Assembly: GCA_002890675.1 (NCBI GenBank)
Contig: PEFW01000004.1
Span: 22,949-86,948 of the forward strand
Source of the DNA: Candidatus Methylaffinis lahnbergensis
GTDB taxonomy: Bacteria; Pseudomonadota; Alphaproteobacteria; Rhizobiales; Beijerinckiaceae
Direction of reading: 5' to 3'
DNA: 64,000 nucleotides
Numbering within the stretch: position 1 is the first letter of the stretch; every line of letters starts with the position of its first letter. The translations under genes and the position numbers were made by a program. The notes under the pieces were generated by a model, which searched no databases, had not been told where the DNA came from, and saw only the letters and a list, made by a program, of their open reading frames with translations. Shown one piece after another: positions 10,791 through 21,212 of this stretch.

Positions 10791-12047
10791 CTATGACGGG
10801 CGCGATGGCGCCATGCCGCCCAAATGATCCGCGACGGTGAAAATATCCTTGTCGCCGCGGCCCGAAATATTGACCACCATTAAATGATCCTTGGGCTTTT
10901 GTGGCGCGACATCCAAAACCTTGGCGAGCGCATGCGCGGGCTCCAACGCCGGGATGATTCCCTCCAGCTTGGCGCAAAGCTGGAACGCGTCGAGCGCCTC
11001 GGCGTCGGTCGCGGACAGATAAGTGACGCGCCCGGTTTCCTTCAGCCAGGCGTGCTCGGGACCGATGCCCGGATAGTCGAGCCCGGCCGAGATCGAATGC
11101 CCCTCTTCGATCTGCCCGTCGGCATCCATCAGCAAATAGGTCCGGTTGCCATGCAATACGCCGGGCCTGCCGCCGGCAAGTGAGGCGGCGTGCTTTTTGT
11201 CGAGCCCAAAACCGGCCGCCTCGACGCCAAAAATTTCCACGGAGGGATCGTCGAGAAAAGGATGAAACAGGCCGATGGCATTGGAGCCGCCCCCTATACA
11301 GGCAAACAGCGAATCCGGGAGCCTGCCCTCGGCGGCCTGCATCTGCGCCCTGGTTTCCTCGCCGATCACGCATTGGAAATCGCGGACCATGGCGGGATAG
11401 GGATGCGGACCGGCCACCGTGCCGATGCAATAAAACGTGTTTTCGACATAGGTGACCCAGTCGCGCAAGGCCTCGTTCATCGCGTCCTTCAGGGTTTTGG
11501 CGCCCGATTCGACCGGCACGACCTTGGCGCCAAGCAGATTCATGCGAAAGACATTGGGCTTTTGCCGCTCGACATCGACGGAACCCATGTAGACAACACA
11601 ATCGAGCCCGAAGCGCGCGCAAGCGGTGGCCGTCGCGACGCCATGCTGGCCGGCGCCCGTCTCGGCGATGATGCGTGTTTTGCCCATTCGGCGGGCGAGC
11701 AGAATTTGGCCGAGCACATTATTGATTTTGTGCGCGCCGGTGTGATTCAGCTCCTCGCGCTTAAAATAGATTTTTGCCCCGCCCGGCCTGCCGGAAGCGG
11801 CGGCTTTTTGGCGGACATAGAGGGTCATGCGCTCGGCAAAATAGAGCGGGCTAGGCCGCCCGGCATAATGGGCAAGCAAATTGTCGAGCTCGGCCTTGAA
11901 AGCCGGATCCGTCTTGGCGGCGTTGTAGTGTCTGTCGAGATCGAGAATCAGCGGCATCAAGGTTTCGGCCACGAACCGGCCGCCAAAAATGCCGAAATGG
12001 CCGTGTTCGTCGGGACCGCCGCGAAACGAATTGAGAGCTCGGGGCAC
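10791..12047 (-). CDS. trpB: Tryptophan synthase beta chain
   Basis: [56 protein letters not shown]. Confidence 0.97.
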   Translation of the reverse strand: MPRALNSFRGGPDEHGHFGIFGGRFVAETLMPLILDLDRHYNAAKTDPAFKAELDNLLAHYAGRPSPLYFAERMTLYVRQKAAASGRPGGAKIYFKREELNHTGAHKINNVLGQILLARRMGKTRIIAETGAGQHGVATATACARFGLDCVVYMGSVDVERQKPNVFRMNLLGAKVVPVESGAKTLKDAMNEALRDWVTYVENTFYCIGTVAGPHPYPAMVRDFQCVIGEETRAQMQAAEGRLPDSLFACIGGGSNAIGLFHPFLDDPSVEIFGVEAAGFGLDKKHAASLAGGRPGVLHGNRTYLLMDADGQIEEGHSISAGLDYPGIGPEHAWLKETGRVTYLSATDAEALDAFQLCAKLEGIIPALEPAHALAKVLDVAPQKPKDHLMVVNISGRGDKDIFTVADHLGGMAPSRPS

Positions 12048-12128
12048 CGCATCCGCCTTTGCTTGCTTAACGGTCGATCAGGATATTTCGGGGCAAAATT
12101 GACCGGGCCGCTTTGGCGCGCCACCGTA

Positions 12129-12803
12129 TTAGCCGACCGGCCCGGACAGACCAAGCTTTTCGGCGGCCCCCCGGACTGCCGCGATGAAAGCCGCGATCTT
12201 TGCCTCGTCCTTCACGCCCGGAGCATTTTCGACGCCGGAGGACACGTCGACACCCGGCGCGCCGGTTTGGGCCAGCGCGTCCGCTGCATTGGAGGCGTTG
12301 AGGCCGCCCGCGAGCAGCCAGGGCCTTTTGGTTTCGATCCCGCCAAGCAAGCTCCAGTCGAAGCTGGTCCCGCTTCCTCCGGGCCGGCTGCCGACGAGGG
12401 GCGGCTTGGCGTCGAACAGCAGGAAATCGGCCACTCCCCCGAAAACCGGCACAAGCGCGAGATCGGCCTCCGCAAAGATTCCAATCGCCTTCATCACGGG
12501 AAGGCCGAAACGGGCACGAATGGCGGCGACCCGTTCCGGGGTTTCGCATCCATGCAGTTGAAGGAGCCCGGGATCGAGTGCTTTGATCGCCGCCGCGAGC
12601 GAGGCATCGCCAGCATCGACCGTCACCAAAACCTTACACGCCCGCGTCGCGGCGCGCCGGGCGAGACTTGCCGCCCGTTCCAAAGTGACGTGTCGGGGAC
12701 TTTTGTCGAAAAAAACAAAGCCGACCATGTCCGCGCCGCAGCTAAGCGCCGCGTCGAGCCCATCCTCCGTCGCGAGGCCGCAGATTTTGACGATGACGCT
12801 CAT
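12129..12803 (-). CDS. trpF: Phosphoribosylanthranilate isomerase
   Basis: VKICGLATEDGLDAALSCGADMVGFVFFDKSPRHV; LAGGLNASNAADAL; GVDVSSGVE. Confidence 0.95.
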   Translation of the reverse strand: MSVIVKICGLATEDGLDAALSCGADMVGFVFFDKSPRHVTLERAASLARRAATRACKVLVTVDAGDASLAAAIKALDPGLLQLHGCETPERVAAIRARFGLPVMKAIGIFAEADLALVPVFGGVADFLLFDAKPPLVGSRPGGSGTSFDWSLLGGIETKRPWLLAGGLNASNAADALAQTGAPGVDVSSGVENAPGVKDEAKIAAFIAAVRGAAEKLGLSGPVG

Positions 12804-12918
12804 CGGCTGGCCTGACCTCCATCGATCGAGGGGATGTTTCGTTTATACCATGGCCGCGAGGTTTTTGCCGGCGCCGTGGGCCAGCCCCGGCGTTTTCAGC
12901 AGGCTGTCCTTGAAAAGA

Positions 12919-13245
12919 TTACAGAATCTTCCGCGTGTCACCCGGCCGGGAACCGGATAGTCGCGCGACTTGCGCCTGCAAGGAGACCGCTTCGGCTCTC
13001 GCCCGCCGCGCGGCGCGGCGGTACCTGCCTTGTTCGAGATAGGTCGCTACGCCGCCGCAAATAACCCCAACCATAATTGCAACGCCTATGACAACAAAAA
13101 GCGGCACGGTGATTTGGGTGCCCTCTAGTGCGCGCCCGGCAAAAGGATCGAGGTATATAATCACGTCATGGCGGTTGGCGTCCAGCAAGGCTATTGCGGG
13201 AAGCGCGAGCAGAACCAGAAAAAGGAGTTTTAAAAATCGCTTCAT
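12919..13245 (-). CDS. LapA-family membrane protein (DUF1049)
   Basis: 108 aa, two hydrophobic segments, located between trpF and ihfB as in many alphaproteobacteria. Confidence 0.7.
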   Translation of the reverse strand: MKRFLKLLFLVLLALPAIALLDANRHDVIIYLDPFAGRALEGTQITVPLFVVIGVAIMVGVICGGVATYLEQGRYRRAARRARAEAVSLQAQVARLSGSRPGDTRKIL

Positions 13246-13418
13246 TTGCGTTCGCCGATGAATTCACGCGCGCTCACAGCGCGCTTCTAGATGATTTTTC
13301 GCAAGTTGGTAAGACCCCGCGGGGGATGCCCGAAGCCAACGAAAACGCCGGGCCGAATGGGAGGGAGGCCTATACGCGAGCAATCGAGCATTCCGCGTGC
13401 AATTGCGAGCGGCAAGCT

Positions 13419-13718
13419 TCAGCCGGCGCCGACTTGGTTCAGACGTTCGCGCATTTCCTTCCCGGTTTTGAAAAAGGGAACTGATTTTTCATCCACCGGA
13501 ACATGTGCCCCGGTGCGCGGATTACGGCCAACCCTTGCGTCCCGGTGTTTCACCGAGAAGGCGCCGAACCCACGCAGTTCGACCCTGTCGCCCCGCGCCA
13601 AAGCGCTCGTGATTTCATCGAGAATTGCATTGACGATTTTTTCCACGTCGCGGAGATAGAGATGCGGATTTCGGTTGGCAATCCGCTGTACGAGCTCGGA
13701 TTTGATCATCGGCCCCAT
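13419..13718 (-). CDS. ihfB: Integration host factor subunit beta
   Basis: [33 protein letters not shown] ... [26 protein letters not shown]. Confidence 0.95.
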   Translation of the reverse strand: MGPMIKSELVQRIANRNPHLYLRDVEKIVNAILDEITSALARGDRVELRGFGAFSVKHRDARVGRNPRTGAHVPVDEKSVPFFKTGKEMRERLNQVGAG

Positions 13719-13763
13719 CCCCCAATTTTTCTTTGTCTAAACTAACCCGTGGCGCGCCAAGCT

Positions 13764-14741
13764 TCAGTTGGCGCCGCCAACTTGCCAAATCGAAACAAGC
13801 CCGTCAAGCATACGCTCTTGTGCGGCACTCGCGGCACGATCGAGTGCGCCGCTCAGCCCGCCAAGCCCGAGGAATTCCGCGGCCCGCGCGGAAAAGCTCA
13901 AGATGCCCAAACGTTCCAACGTTCGTTCCTGCTTCCAGTCCCGCACCGGCAGGCCCTTGGGAATATTTTTTTCTTGCTCCAGCCATTCGATGGCTTCGCG
14001 CTCGCCGCCGAGGCGATCGACAAGATGCAGTTCCATCCCTTGGCGGCCGGTGAAGACTCGTCCGTCCGCGACGGCCTCTAGCTGCTCGCTGGTCATATTC
14101 CGGCGCTCCTTCACCAGCGCTTTGAACCAGGTGAAACTGTCGCCGACAAGCGCGGCGAGTGCGGCACGCGCTTCCGGACTCGTCGGCTCGAATCCGTTCG
14201 GCGAAGCCTTCAGCGGGGAGGACTTCACGTCCTCCACTTTCACCCCAACCGTGTCGAGCATTTTGGCGAAGTTCGGATATTGAACGAGGACGCCGATCGA
14301 ACCAACCAGCGCGTTTCCCAGCGCGACAATCCGGCTAGTCCCCAGGGCGGCAATATAGGCGCCGGAGGCGGCCATGCTCCCGACCACGGCAACCGTCGGT
14401 TTCTTCGCCGAGAGACGGCGAATTGCATCGTAGAGCCGCTCCGCTCCCGCGGTCGTGCCGCCAGGGCTGTCGATCGAAATCAGAACCGCTTCAGCGGCTT
14501 TGGAATCTTCTATTTTCTCGATCAGTTTCAGAGTTTCGCGGTCGCCGGTGATCACGCCTTCGATGGCGAGCCTCGCAATATGCGGCGTGAATCCCGTGGC
14601 CCCCTCCGGTCCAAGCAGGCGGAGGCCCGCGGCGGTGGCGGCCAGGATCAGCGCCGCGACGGCGGCGAATCGCCAATACGACAATTTTTGCCGCAAAATA
14701 CGCCGCTCGGCAAGATAATCCGCGAATAAAGGCGCAGCCAT
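13764..14741 (-). CDS. sppA: Signal peptide peptidase SppA (S49 family)
   Basis: ISIDSPGGTTAGAERLYDAIRRL, VGSMAASGAYIAALG, DGRVFTGRQGMELHLVDRLGG. Confidence 0.93.
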   Translation of the reverse strand: MAAPLFADYLAERRILRQKLSYWRFAAVAALILAATAAGLRLLGPEGATGFTPHIARLAIEGVITGDRETLKLIEKIEDSKAAEAVLISIDSPGGTTAGAERLYDAIRRLSAKKPTVAVVGSMAASGAYIAALGTSRIVALGNALVGSIGVLVQYPNFAKMLDTVGVKVEDVKSSPLKASPNGFEPTSPEARAALAALVGDSFTWFKALVKERRNMTSEQLEAVADGRVFTGRQGMELHLVDRLGGEREAIEWLEQEKNIPKGLPVRDWKQERTLERLGILSFSARAAEFLGLGGLSGALDRAASAAQERMLDGLVSIWQVGGAN

Positions 14742-14928
14742 GGCACTCCAGTGGTTCGGGTTTCGGCCAGCGGCCCGGTCCGCGCCGGCGGCTTGGATTT
14801 GCGTCGTTATCAAAGCAGATTTATGTCGATTAGACAACTGGCGGCGCGTCGGCAATTCGGCTTAATTCCAAACCATCCTCCACAGCGCAGAGCGCGGCAA
14901 GTTTTTTGCCTGACCCTGGCAGCACCCT

Positions 14929-16743
14929 CTACTCCGGCGACAGGCTGAGAAGGATCAGCCCGGCGGCATCATCCTCATAATCCTTGTGCAGCCAGCCGGG
15001 CAGCTGGCCGCGCTTCCATCGCTCCATCGCGGTCTTGGGCAGGTCGGCAACATAGGGAGCACGAGTGTTTGCCGGCAGCGCGCACAGAAGCACCCGTTTG
15101 ACCCGTGCCGCTTCCAACGCCGCTCTGGCGTCGTCGTCGGTCAGCGCCCGGCTTGCCCGCAAATACCTTGCGATCCCCTTGTATCCTCGATGGTAGGGCG
15201 CAGCGACCGTCATCGCGCTTGTCCTCCACAGCAGTTCGGGTGCGAAATCTATGTCGACGAGCACGACATCTCGTTCGTCCTTGAGCCAGCCCGCGGCCGC
15301 CGCGACGTTACAGGAAGATATTCGCGCGTTGCCCGCATCGGTCACGGCGGCATAGAGCGGAGCCACGGCAAGGATCGTTCCGAAGACCCCAGCCGGCAGC
15401 AATCCGACCCGCTCCCTGAGGCGCGATGCCAAAATGGCAAGCGCGACGACGCCCGCCGCCGCAGCGTAGGGGGCAAAGCGGAGATGGATGATGCAAATTG
15501 CCAGGAGCGTCGCGGCGCAAAGGGTAGCGTAGGAGAGAAGCCAGAACCTGCGCCAGTCCCCTTGGGCCTTCAAGAGCTCGAGCGAGAAGAAGAGCAAAGC
15601 GAGGATGCCGCCGCCGCCGAAGGCGATCAGGCGCAACGGCGTGGCAAGGGGGCGAAATTCTACATTGTTGCCCCAGATGAGGCGCTGAACCTCGATAGGG
15701 GTCTCGGGGGCGATCCCTTGGGCAAGCTCCGGAAAGGCGGCGAGCCAAAGGACTCCGGCGAGGACTCCGGCGCCGAGGAGCGCCGCGAGCCGGCGACCTG
15801 CGCCGGGCAGGTTGACGCGGCGCAGCGCCTTCGCCGCGGCGAGAAGGAGGGGGCCGAGGAGGACGTAGGGAAGCGAAAGCCGATCCACCTCGATCGAGAG
15901 AAGCCCGCCGTTTGGCGGATCGAGCAGCCAGGCCGCAGCCGTGATGACGGTGAAGCCAACCGTGCATCCCTCCACGCGGCCGGCAGCCGCCTCGTTCCCA
16001 TCCGGTAACCATGAGAGGGCGAGCCCCGCGAAAGCGAGAAGGGCAAAGGGCAACATTTCGACCGAGAAGGCGGTCCCGGCGCCGCACCACAGGCCCGCAT
16101 AAATGGCCGAATTTGCCCGACCGCCGCAGTCGGAAACGGCCCGGACCGCATGTGCGAGTGCCACGGCGGCGCAAAGAGGAATGATAAGGTGGTGGCCGAA
16201 GCGACCGGCTCCGCCGTAAGCTAGCAGCGCCGGCGCCATGACGGCGGCGGCCGGGACGAACAACATTGCCGGCTTCCACCCGACGAAGGGTCTTGCGGCC
16301 CACCAAAGGGCTGCCGTCAAGGAGCCGAACAGGACCGGGCCGAACAGCGTTGCCACCACCAGGATCGCGCCGTCGCGCCCAAGGAACGGTTCCAGCAACA
16401 GAACGAACGGCAGGGCGAGTATTTCGACGAGCCGTGTCCAGTGGAGGGAAGTCCCGTATCCGGAGGAGTCGCGGCCGAGGATCTGCTGCCATGATCCCGT
16501 TTCCAGAGCGTCGCGGAGCAGAACGGCGCGGGTCCAGGAATCGGGGTCCGGGAGCTTGTCGAAAGTAAGCGTGTTGGGCCAATTGAAAACAATGAGCACA
16601 TAGGACGCCACAACAATTGCCAAGAGCACATATCCCGCTGGCGAGCGCATTCGGGCCGGGAAATCGAGATTCGCGCGGTTTAGCCATTGTAGCGTTTGGT
16701 TTGGCCTGGATGAATCCCCAAGTCTCTTATTCTGGTTGGTCAT
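14929..16743 (-). CDS. Polytopic membrane protein (GT-C-like, unknown function)
   Basis: About 600 aa with many predicted TM segments; N-terminal loop DPDSWTRAVLLRDALETGSW resembles GT-C-type proteins. Confidence 0.65.
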   Translation of the reverse strand: MTNQNKRLGDSSRPNQTLQWLNRANLDFPARMRSPAGYVLLAIVVASYVLIVFNWPNTLTFDKLPDPDSWTRAVLLRDALETGSWQQILGRDSSGYGTSLHWTRLVEILALPFVLLLEPFLGRDGAILVVATLFGPVLFGSLTAALWWAARPFVGWKPAMLFVPAAAVMAPALLAYGGAGRFGHHLIIPLCAAVALAHAVRAVSDCGGRANSAIYAGLWCGAGTAFSVEMLPFALLAFAGLALSWLPDGNEAAAGRVEGCTVGFTVITAAAWLLDPPNGGLLSIEVDRLSLPYVLLGPLLLAAAKALRRVNLPGAGRRLAALLGAGVLAGVLWLAAFPELAQGIAPETPIEVQRLIWGNNVEFRPLATPLRLIAFGGGGILALLFFSLELLKAQGDWRRFWLLSYATLCAATLLAICIIHLRFAPYAAAAGVVALAILASRLRERVGLLPAGVFGTILAVAPLYAAVTDAGNARISSCNVAAAAGWLKDERDVVLVDIDFAPELLWRTSAMTVAAPYHRGYKGIARYLRASRALTDDDARAALEAARVKRVLLCALPANTRAPYVADLPKTAMERWKRGQLPGWLHKDYEDDAAGLILLSLSPE

Positions 16744-17199
16744 GCTGGTATCCGTTCCCTGTGTGCATGGCCGGCCGAGCGTGGCCACGGAGAATCGGTC
16801 TGGTCCACAAGGGACCGGAGCCGCTCAACTTGTTGCGTCGCCGGGGAGGATGGCATTGTGCGTGGTGGCTTTGTGCGCGGCCCCGGAGGACCGCGCCGCC
16901 GGCTTTGTACGATACCAACCGTCAAAAACGCCTTAAACAGGCGTGCGTAAAAGGCCGGCGGGAGATTGGTGGAATTGCGCAAGGAAAACCGTTGCCGCCA
17001 AGCTTTGCGCAGCAACGCTGTGACGGGCTGTCGGCATTCTCGGTGAGACGAGGCTTGGGCAAGGCTCGCACAAGCCCGTAGAACTATTTGATTCATGCCG
17101 GTACGTCTCCTGCCCGGCCCCTCGGAAGAAGTTGTGATCCCCGCGTGTGCCGCAGGCCGGCGGCAGCGGTTGCTGGTCCCTCGGCGGCGACGGAATGGA

Positions 17200-17925
17200 A
17201 TGGTGGAAAGTCTAGGTATCTGGAGGTCTCGTCTATCGAGACTGCGGGGGGGTGTGTTGGCTATTTTCAAGGAAATTTACGACAAACACGCGGCCTTTTG
17301 GCCGTGGCGGATAGAGTTTTAATACTTCTTTCCTTCATTATAGTAGTGGTTCGGCTATACGGGCGACCGCCGGAGTTATTTATGATCAGCTGCGTGGCCG
17401 CTATTTCTTCTTATCCTTGTTTTTCGCAGCCCGCTTTTGGCCGGGCCGCCTCCGCCGGTGCTGGGCTTCATCGGACTGGTAATAAGCTATCCAGCTTTGG
17501 CATTTCTTGAATTTCATAGAACTATCTCAGGTCATGCCGGAGTTGTCTTTTTCTATTCTATTGTTTTTTATATAATAGTTCGTGCATCGGCACTTTATAC
17601 GATTAGACGAAGCTTTGCAATTTTTCCTTCGGCGCGCTTGCTTGTAACGGGAGGTCCTTACAATATCGTACGGCACCCGATATATTCCTCATATTTGCAC
17701 TTGGCGATTTGCGTCACGGTGCTCACCCCGATCCTTCGTAACATCATCGTAACCGCTATATTCGGCTTGGGCCTCTTTTTGAGGGCCAAATGCGAAGAGG
17801 ATCTCCTCGTAAGCGCCGAAGGATATGGCACTTTTCATCACCGCGTGAAGAAGCTTTTTTTCAGCGCGGCGCTTTCAGCTTCTGCCGGCGCCGCTGCTGC
17901 GGTCGTTTGGTTCGGGCGGCTGTGA
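17200..17925 (+). pseudogene. Isoprenylcysteine carboxyl methyltransferase-like gene, degraded copy (at least two frameshifts)
   Basis: Three consecutive frames (MVESLGIWRSRLSRLRGG..., LLSFIIVVVRLYGRPPEL..., VLGFIGLVISYPALAFLEFHR...) align collinearly with the intact paralogue at 20392-21132. Confidence 0.8.
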
Positions 17926-18797
17926 CAAATCTCATCGTCGAGACTGCCTTAGTCCTGGAACAATGTGGATCAGTCGAAAAGGTTGGGACGGGGGTCTTCC
18001 TATGGCTGGCGATCATGCTCGTCGGGCTGGCGGTCGAGCGCCTTCGCCCGGTCGAGAAAGGGCAGCCACGCTCGAACATCGTCCTTAATCTCGCTTATTC
18101 GATCGTCCGCTTCTGGGCAATTTTCGCTGGAGCGCCGATTGCTGCGACTGCGGCGGCCGTCGCAGTCGGTGCGCTTGGTGGCGGCGTTATCGTCCTCCCC
18201 GGCGCAGGTTGGGGCCTATTCTGGGCGATCCCACTCTACATGCTCGCGATGGATCTTGCCGAATATCTCTTTCATCGCGCGCAGCACGCCTGGCCGTTCC
18301 TCTGGGCGATGCACTCATTACATCACAGCGATACCGCGCTCAACATAACGACGACGACGCGCCACTTCTGGATCGAAGTGGCGATCAAAGTGCTGTGCGT
18401 CTACCCATTCGTCAACTTGCTCCTGCGCCCAAGCCCGGTGGTCCTAACCGCAAATGTTATCGCGAACTACTGGAATTTTGTGGCGCACATGAACATCCGG
18501 CTGTCGTTCGGCCGGTTCTGGCCGATGCTCAACAGCCCGCAATATCATCGCGTCCATCACGCGGCAGACCTTGCTTACGCAAACTGCAATTTCGCCGCCC
18601 TGTTCCCGGTCTTTGACGTGATCTTTAGGACTTACCATCGGCCGGAAAAGGACGAATATCCTGCGTCCGGCCTCGAAAATGGCGAAGCGCCCTCAGGCCT
18701 TCTCGAGGCGATTGCGTGGCCGCTTCGGCGATATCTGCGAATTCGCCCGGTCCCGGATACGCCTGATGAAGGGTTTAAATCCAAAGATTTACGATAA
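17922..18797 (+). CDS. Sterol desaturase / fatty acid hydroxylase family protein
   Basis: Histidine motifs HRAQH, HSLHHSD, HRVHHA; GTG start overlaps the upstream stop. Confidence 0.85.
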   Translation: MTNLIVETALVLEQCGSVEKVGTGVFLWLAIMLVGLAVERLRPVEKGQPRSNIVLNLAYSIVRFWAIFAGAPIAATAAAVAVGALGGGVIVLPGAGWGLFWAIPLYMLAMDLAEYLFHRAQHAWPFLWAMHSLHHSDTALNITTTTRHFWIEVAIKVLCVYPFVNLLLRPSPVVLTANVIANYWNFVAHMNIRLSFGRFWPMLNSPQYHRVHHAADLAYANCNFAALFPVFDVIFRTYHRPEKDEYPASGLENGEAPSGLLEAIAWPLRRYLRIRPVPDTPDEGFKSKDLR

Positions 18798-18965
18798 ACA
18801 TATATATAACCAATAAAACAGTTATTGTGCGTTAATATAAATGTTTATGCGAGTTTCTAAGTACTTCCAAAGTTCTCCCTGATTATTATCGCCGAATTCC
18901 AGCAACAGCCAGGTAAATACCTGGACTGGAACCTCTAAGCAACCGGGAACTCAGGAGTATCAATC

Positions 18966-19139
18966 ATGCGTAATTTGTTTCGCCGCTTTATCGACAATCA
19001 ATCCGGTGTCACGGCCATCGAGTATGGTCTCATCGCCTCTTTGATCGCCGTCGTCATCATCACCGCCGTGAAATTGGTCGGCACCGACCTCACGGCCACA
19101 TTCAACGCGATCGCCGCCAATTTGACCGCTGCGGCCTGA
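18966..19139 (+). CDS. Flp/Fap-type pilin, copy 1
   Basis: 57 aa MRNLFRRFIDNQSGVTAIEYGLIASLIAVVIITAVKLVGTDLTATFNAIAANLTAAA; G/VTAIEY prepilin site; absent from the ORF track because it is short. Confidence 0.93.
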   Translation: MRNLFRRFIDNQSGVTAIEYGLIASLIAVVIITAVKLVGTDLTATFNAIAANLTAAA

Positions 19140-19224
19140 TCGCGCAGGCGCCGCCTGTCTGGCGCCCGGATTATGGCGGATGCCAAGTACGGGAGTCAGG
19201 CGGGAGGCGAACAAGGAGTGAATC

Positions 19225-19398
19225 ATGCGTAATTTGTTGCACCGCTTTTTCGACGATCAATCCGGCGTCACGGCCATCGAATATGGTCTCATCGCCGCTT
19301 TGATCGCCGTCGTCATCATCGTCGCCGTGCAATTGGTCGGCACCGACCTCACGGCCACATTCAACGCTATCGCCGCCAATTTGACCGCTGCGGCCTGA
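19225..19398 (+). CDS. Flp/Fap-type pilin, copy 2
   Basis: 57 aa MRNLLHRFFDDQSGVTAIEYGLIAALIAVVIIVAVQLVGTDLTATFNAIAANLTAAA. Confidence 0.93.
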   Translation: MRNLLHRFFDDQSGVTAIEYGLIAALIAVVIIVAVQLVGTDLTATFNAIAANLTAAA

Positions 19399-19483
19399 TT
19401 GCTCTGGCGCCGCCTGTCTGGCGCCCGGATTATGGCGGATGCCAAGTACGGGAGTCAGCCGGGAGGCGAAAAAGGAGTGAATC

Positions 19484-19651
19484 ATGCGTAATTTGTTGCA
19501 CCGCTTTTTCGACGATCAATCCGGCGTCACGGCCATCGAATATGGTCTCATCGCCGCTTTGATCGCCGTCGTCATCATTGTCGCCGTGAGCTTAGTCGGC
19601 ACGACTATTTCGGCCACTTTCTTCGGGGCTGTCGACGCTGGTTTCAAGTAA
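19484..19651 (+). CDS. Flp/Fap-type pilin, copy 3 (divergent C-terminus)
   Basis: 55 aa MRNLLHRFFDDQSGVTAIEYGLIAALIAVVIIVAVSLVGTTISATFFGAVDAGFK. Confidence 0.93.
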   Translation: MRNLLHRFFDDQSGVTAIEYGLIAALIAVVIIVAVSLVGTTISATFFGAVDAGFK

Positions 19652-19780
19652 TGGCACCGGCCCCGCGTCAGCTTGAGAGCACAAATCCCCAGCTATCGGG
19701 TTCGAGAGACCGCTGGACTCGCGATCACTTGCCGCCCTGAACCTTTATCCGCTAGGCGTTGAAATGGACTTTGAAAGATC

Positions 19781-20290
19781 ATGCTTGAAGCCGCGACGCT
19801 TTTATTTTTTCCAGCCCTGATGGCCTTCGCCGCGATTTCCGACCTCTTGACAATGACCATTTCCAATCGCATTTCGATCGCGCTTGCGGTCCTGTTCCTT
19901 GCCATGGCGTTCGCCTGCGGTCTCCCCGCGACCGAAATTTTGTGGCATCTCGCCTGTGGCGCGGCGATGCTCGTTTTCGCTTTCGGCTTGTTCGCGCGCG
20001 GCTGGATCGGCGGCGGCGATGCAAAGCTCGCGGCGGCGACCGCGATCTGGCTGGGGTTCGATCATCTCGGCGACTACGCGCTTTCCGCCAGCATTCTTGG
20101 CGGTCTGCTTAGCGTCTCGATCATCGTGCTGCGTATATGGCCTTTGCCCGGAGTTCTCCTGGCGCGCCAATGGGCCATCCGCCTGCATGAACCCGGCACC
20201 GGCATCCCTTTCGGCATCGCCCTCGCAAGCGCCGGCCTCATTCTCTATCCCGAAACCGCGATCTGGCTCGCCGCCGCCGCTATCCATTAA
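19781..20290 (+). CDS. Prepilin peptidase CpaA/TadV (A24 family)
   Basis: 169 aa; DLLTMTISNRISIAL near the N-terminus and GGGDAKLAAATAIWLG. Confidence 0.88.
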   Translation: MLEAATLLFFPALMAFAAISDLLTMTISNRISIALAVLFLAMAFACGLPATEILWHLACGAAMLVFAFGLFARGWIGGGDAKLAAATAIWLGFDHLGDYALSASILGGLLSVSIIVLRIWPLPGVLLARQWAIRLHEPGTGIPFGIALASAGLILYPETAIWLAAAAIH

Positions 20291-20391
20291 ACCTGCATGG
20301 AGTTGCCTCGATGCCCATTCCCGCGTTCTCTTTGAAATGTTGCACGGCGGAGCGATCAGCAACGGCTGGACATACCTCGGAGGCGATTAAA

Positions 20392-21132
20392 ATGGCGGAA
20401 AGTCTAGGTATCTGGTGGTCTCGTGCATCGAGACTGCGGGGCGGTCTGTTGGCTCGTTTCAAGGAAGTTTACGATAAGCGTGCGGTCTTTTGGCCGTGGG
20501 CGGATAAAGCTTTAATGCTTCTTTCCTTTATTATAGTATTAGTTCGGTCATACGGGCTTCCACCGTATACTCTTACTGTCGCCATGGCGTTCCCACTATT
20601 TCTTCTTGTCACTGTTTTGCGTAACCCCCTTTTGACGCTGCCGCTGCCGACAATGTCGGGCTTCTTCGGAATGGTGATAAGCTATCCGGCTCTGAGTTTT
20701 TTGGAATTTCATAGTCCAGTTCCTTTATTTGCCTCAAGTTACGTCGGGTTCGTCTTTACTGCTGCTGTTCTTTTTTACTTAATAAATCTAGCATGGGCGT
20801 TTTGTAATATTGGACGAAGCTTTGCAATTTTTCCTTCGATACGCCGACTTGTGACGGGCGGGCCTTACACCATGGTGCGGCACCCGATATATTCCGCATA
20901 TTTGCACTTGGCGATATGCTTCACGGTGGTCGTACCGACCCTCCATAACATCATCGTAACCGCCATCCTCGTCCTGGGTCTCTTTCTAAGGGCCAAATGC
21001 GAAGAGGGTCTACTTGAACGATCCGGAGGATATGGCGCTTTTCGTAATCGGGTAAAAAATCGTTTTTTCAGCGCGGCGTATTCAGCTCCCGCCCCACTGG
21101 TGGCTGCATTTGTATGGTTTGGGTCGCTATGA
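20392..21132 (+). CDS. Isoprenylcysteine carboxyl methyltransferase-like membrane protein (intact copy)
   Basis: RRLVTGGPYTMVRHPIYSAYLHLAICFT ... GLFLRAKCEEGLL. Confidence 0.85.
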   Translation: MAESLGIWWSRASRLRGGLLARFKEVYDKRAVFWPWADKALMLLSFIIVLVRSYGLPPYTLTVAMAFPLFLLVTVLRNPLLTLPLPTMSGFFGMVISYPALSFLEFHSPVPLFASSYVGFVFTAAVLFYLINLAWAFCNIGRSFAIFPSIRRLVTGGPYTMVRHPIYSAYLHLAICFTVVVPTLHNIIVTAILVLGLFLRAKCEEGLLERSGGYGAFRNRVKNRFFSAAYSAPAPLVAAFVWFGSL

Positions 21133-21212
21133 CAAATCTCATCGTCGAGGCAGCCGTTCGTGCTTCTGTCCAGCCGTTGGCTGCCATTGCGGTCGCCTCG
21201 CCCGTTCGGTAA
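21129..21212 (+). pseudogene. Truncated 5' end of a fatty acid hydroxylase-like gene
   Basis: ATGACAAATCTCATCGTCGAGGCAGCC matches GTGACAAATCTCATCGTCGAGACTGCC at 17922; same stop/start overlap; reading frame ends after 27 codons. Confidence 0.7.

Larger units (their letters stand above)
18966..19651 (+). repeat. 259-bp tandem repeat (pilin gene plus spacer), about 2.6 units
   Basis: Pilin ATGs at 18966, 19225 and 19484 are exactly 259 bp apart; the two 85-nt spacers are nearly identical (...ctggcgcccggattatggcggatgccaagtacgggagtcag...). Confidence 0.93.

Noticed and set aside
11190-12815. 541-aa plus-strand ORF
   Set aside because: Lies antisense to trpB and trpF, which are unambiguous; long antisense ORFs are expected at high GC
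15308-16687. 459-aa minus-strand ORF
   Set aside because: Arg/Pro-rich out-of-frame shadow of the 14929-16743 membrane protein
18966-19651. Possible CRISPR or integron array from regular spacing
   Set aside because: The 259-bp period is explained by duplicated pilin genes
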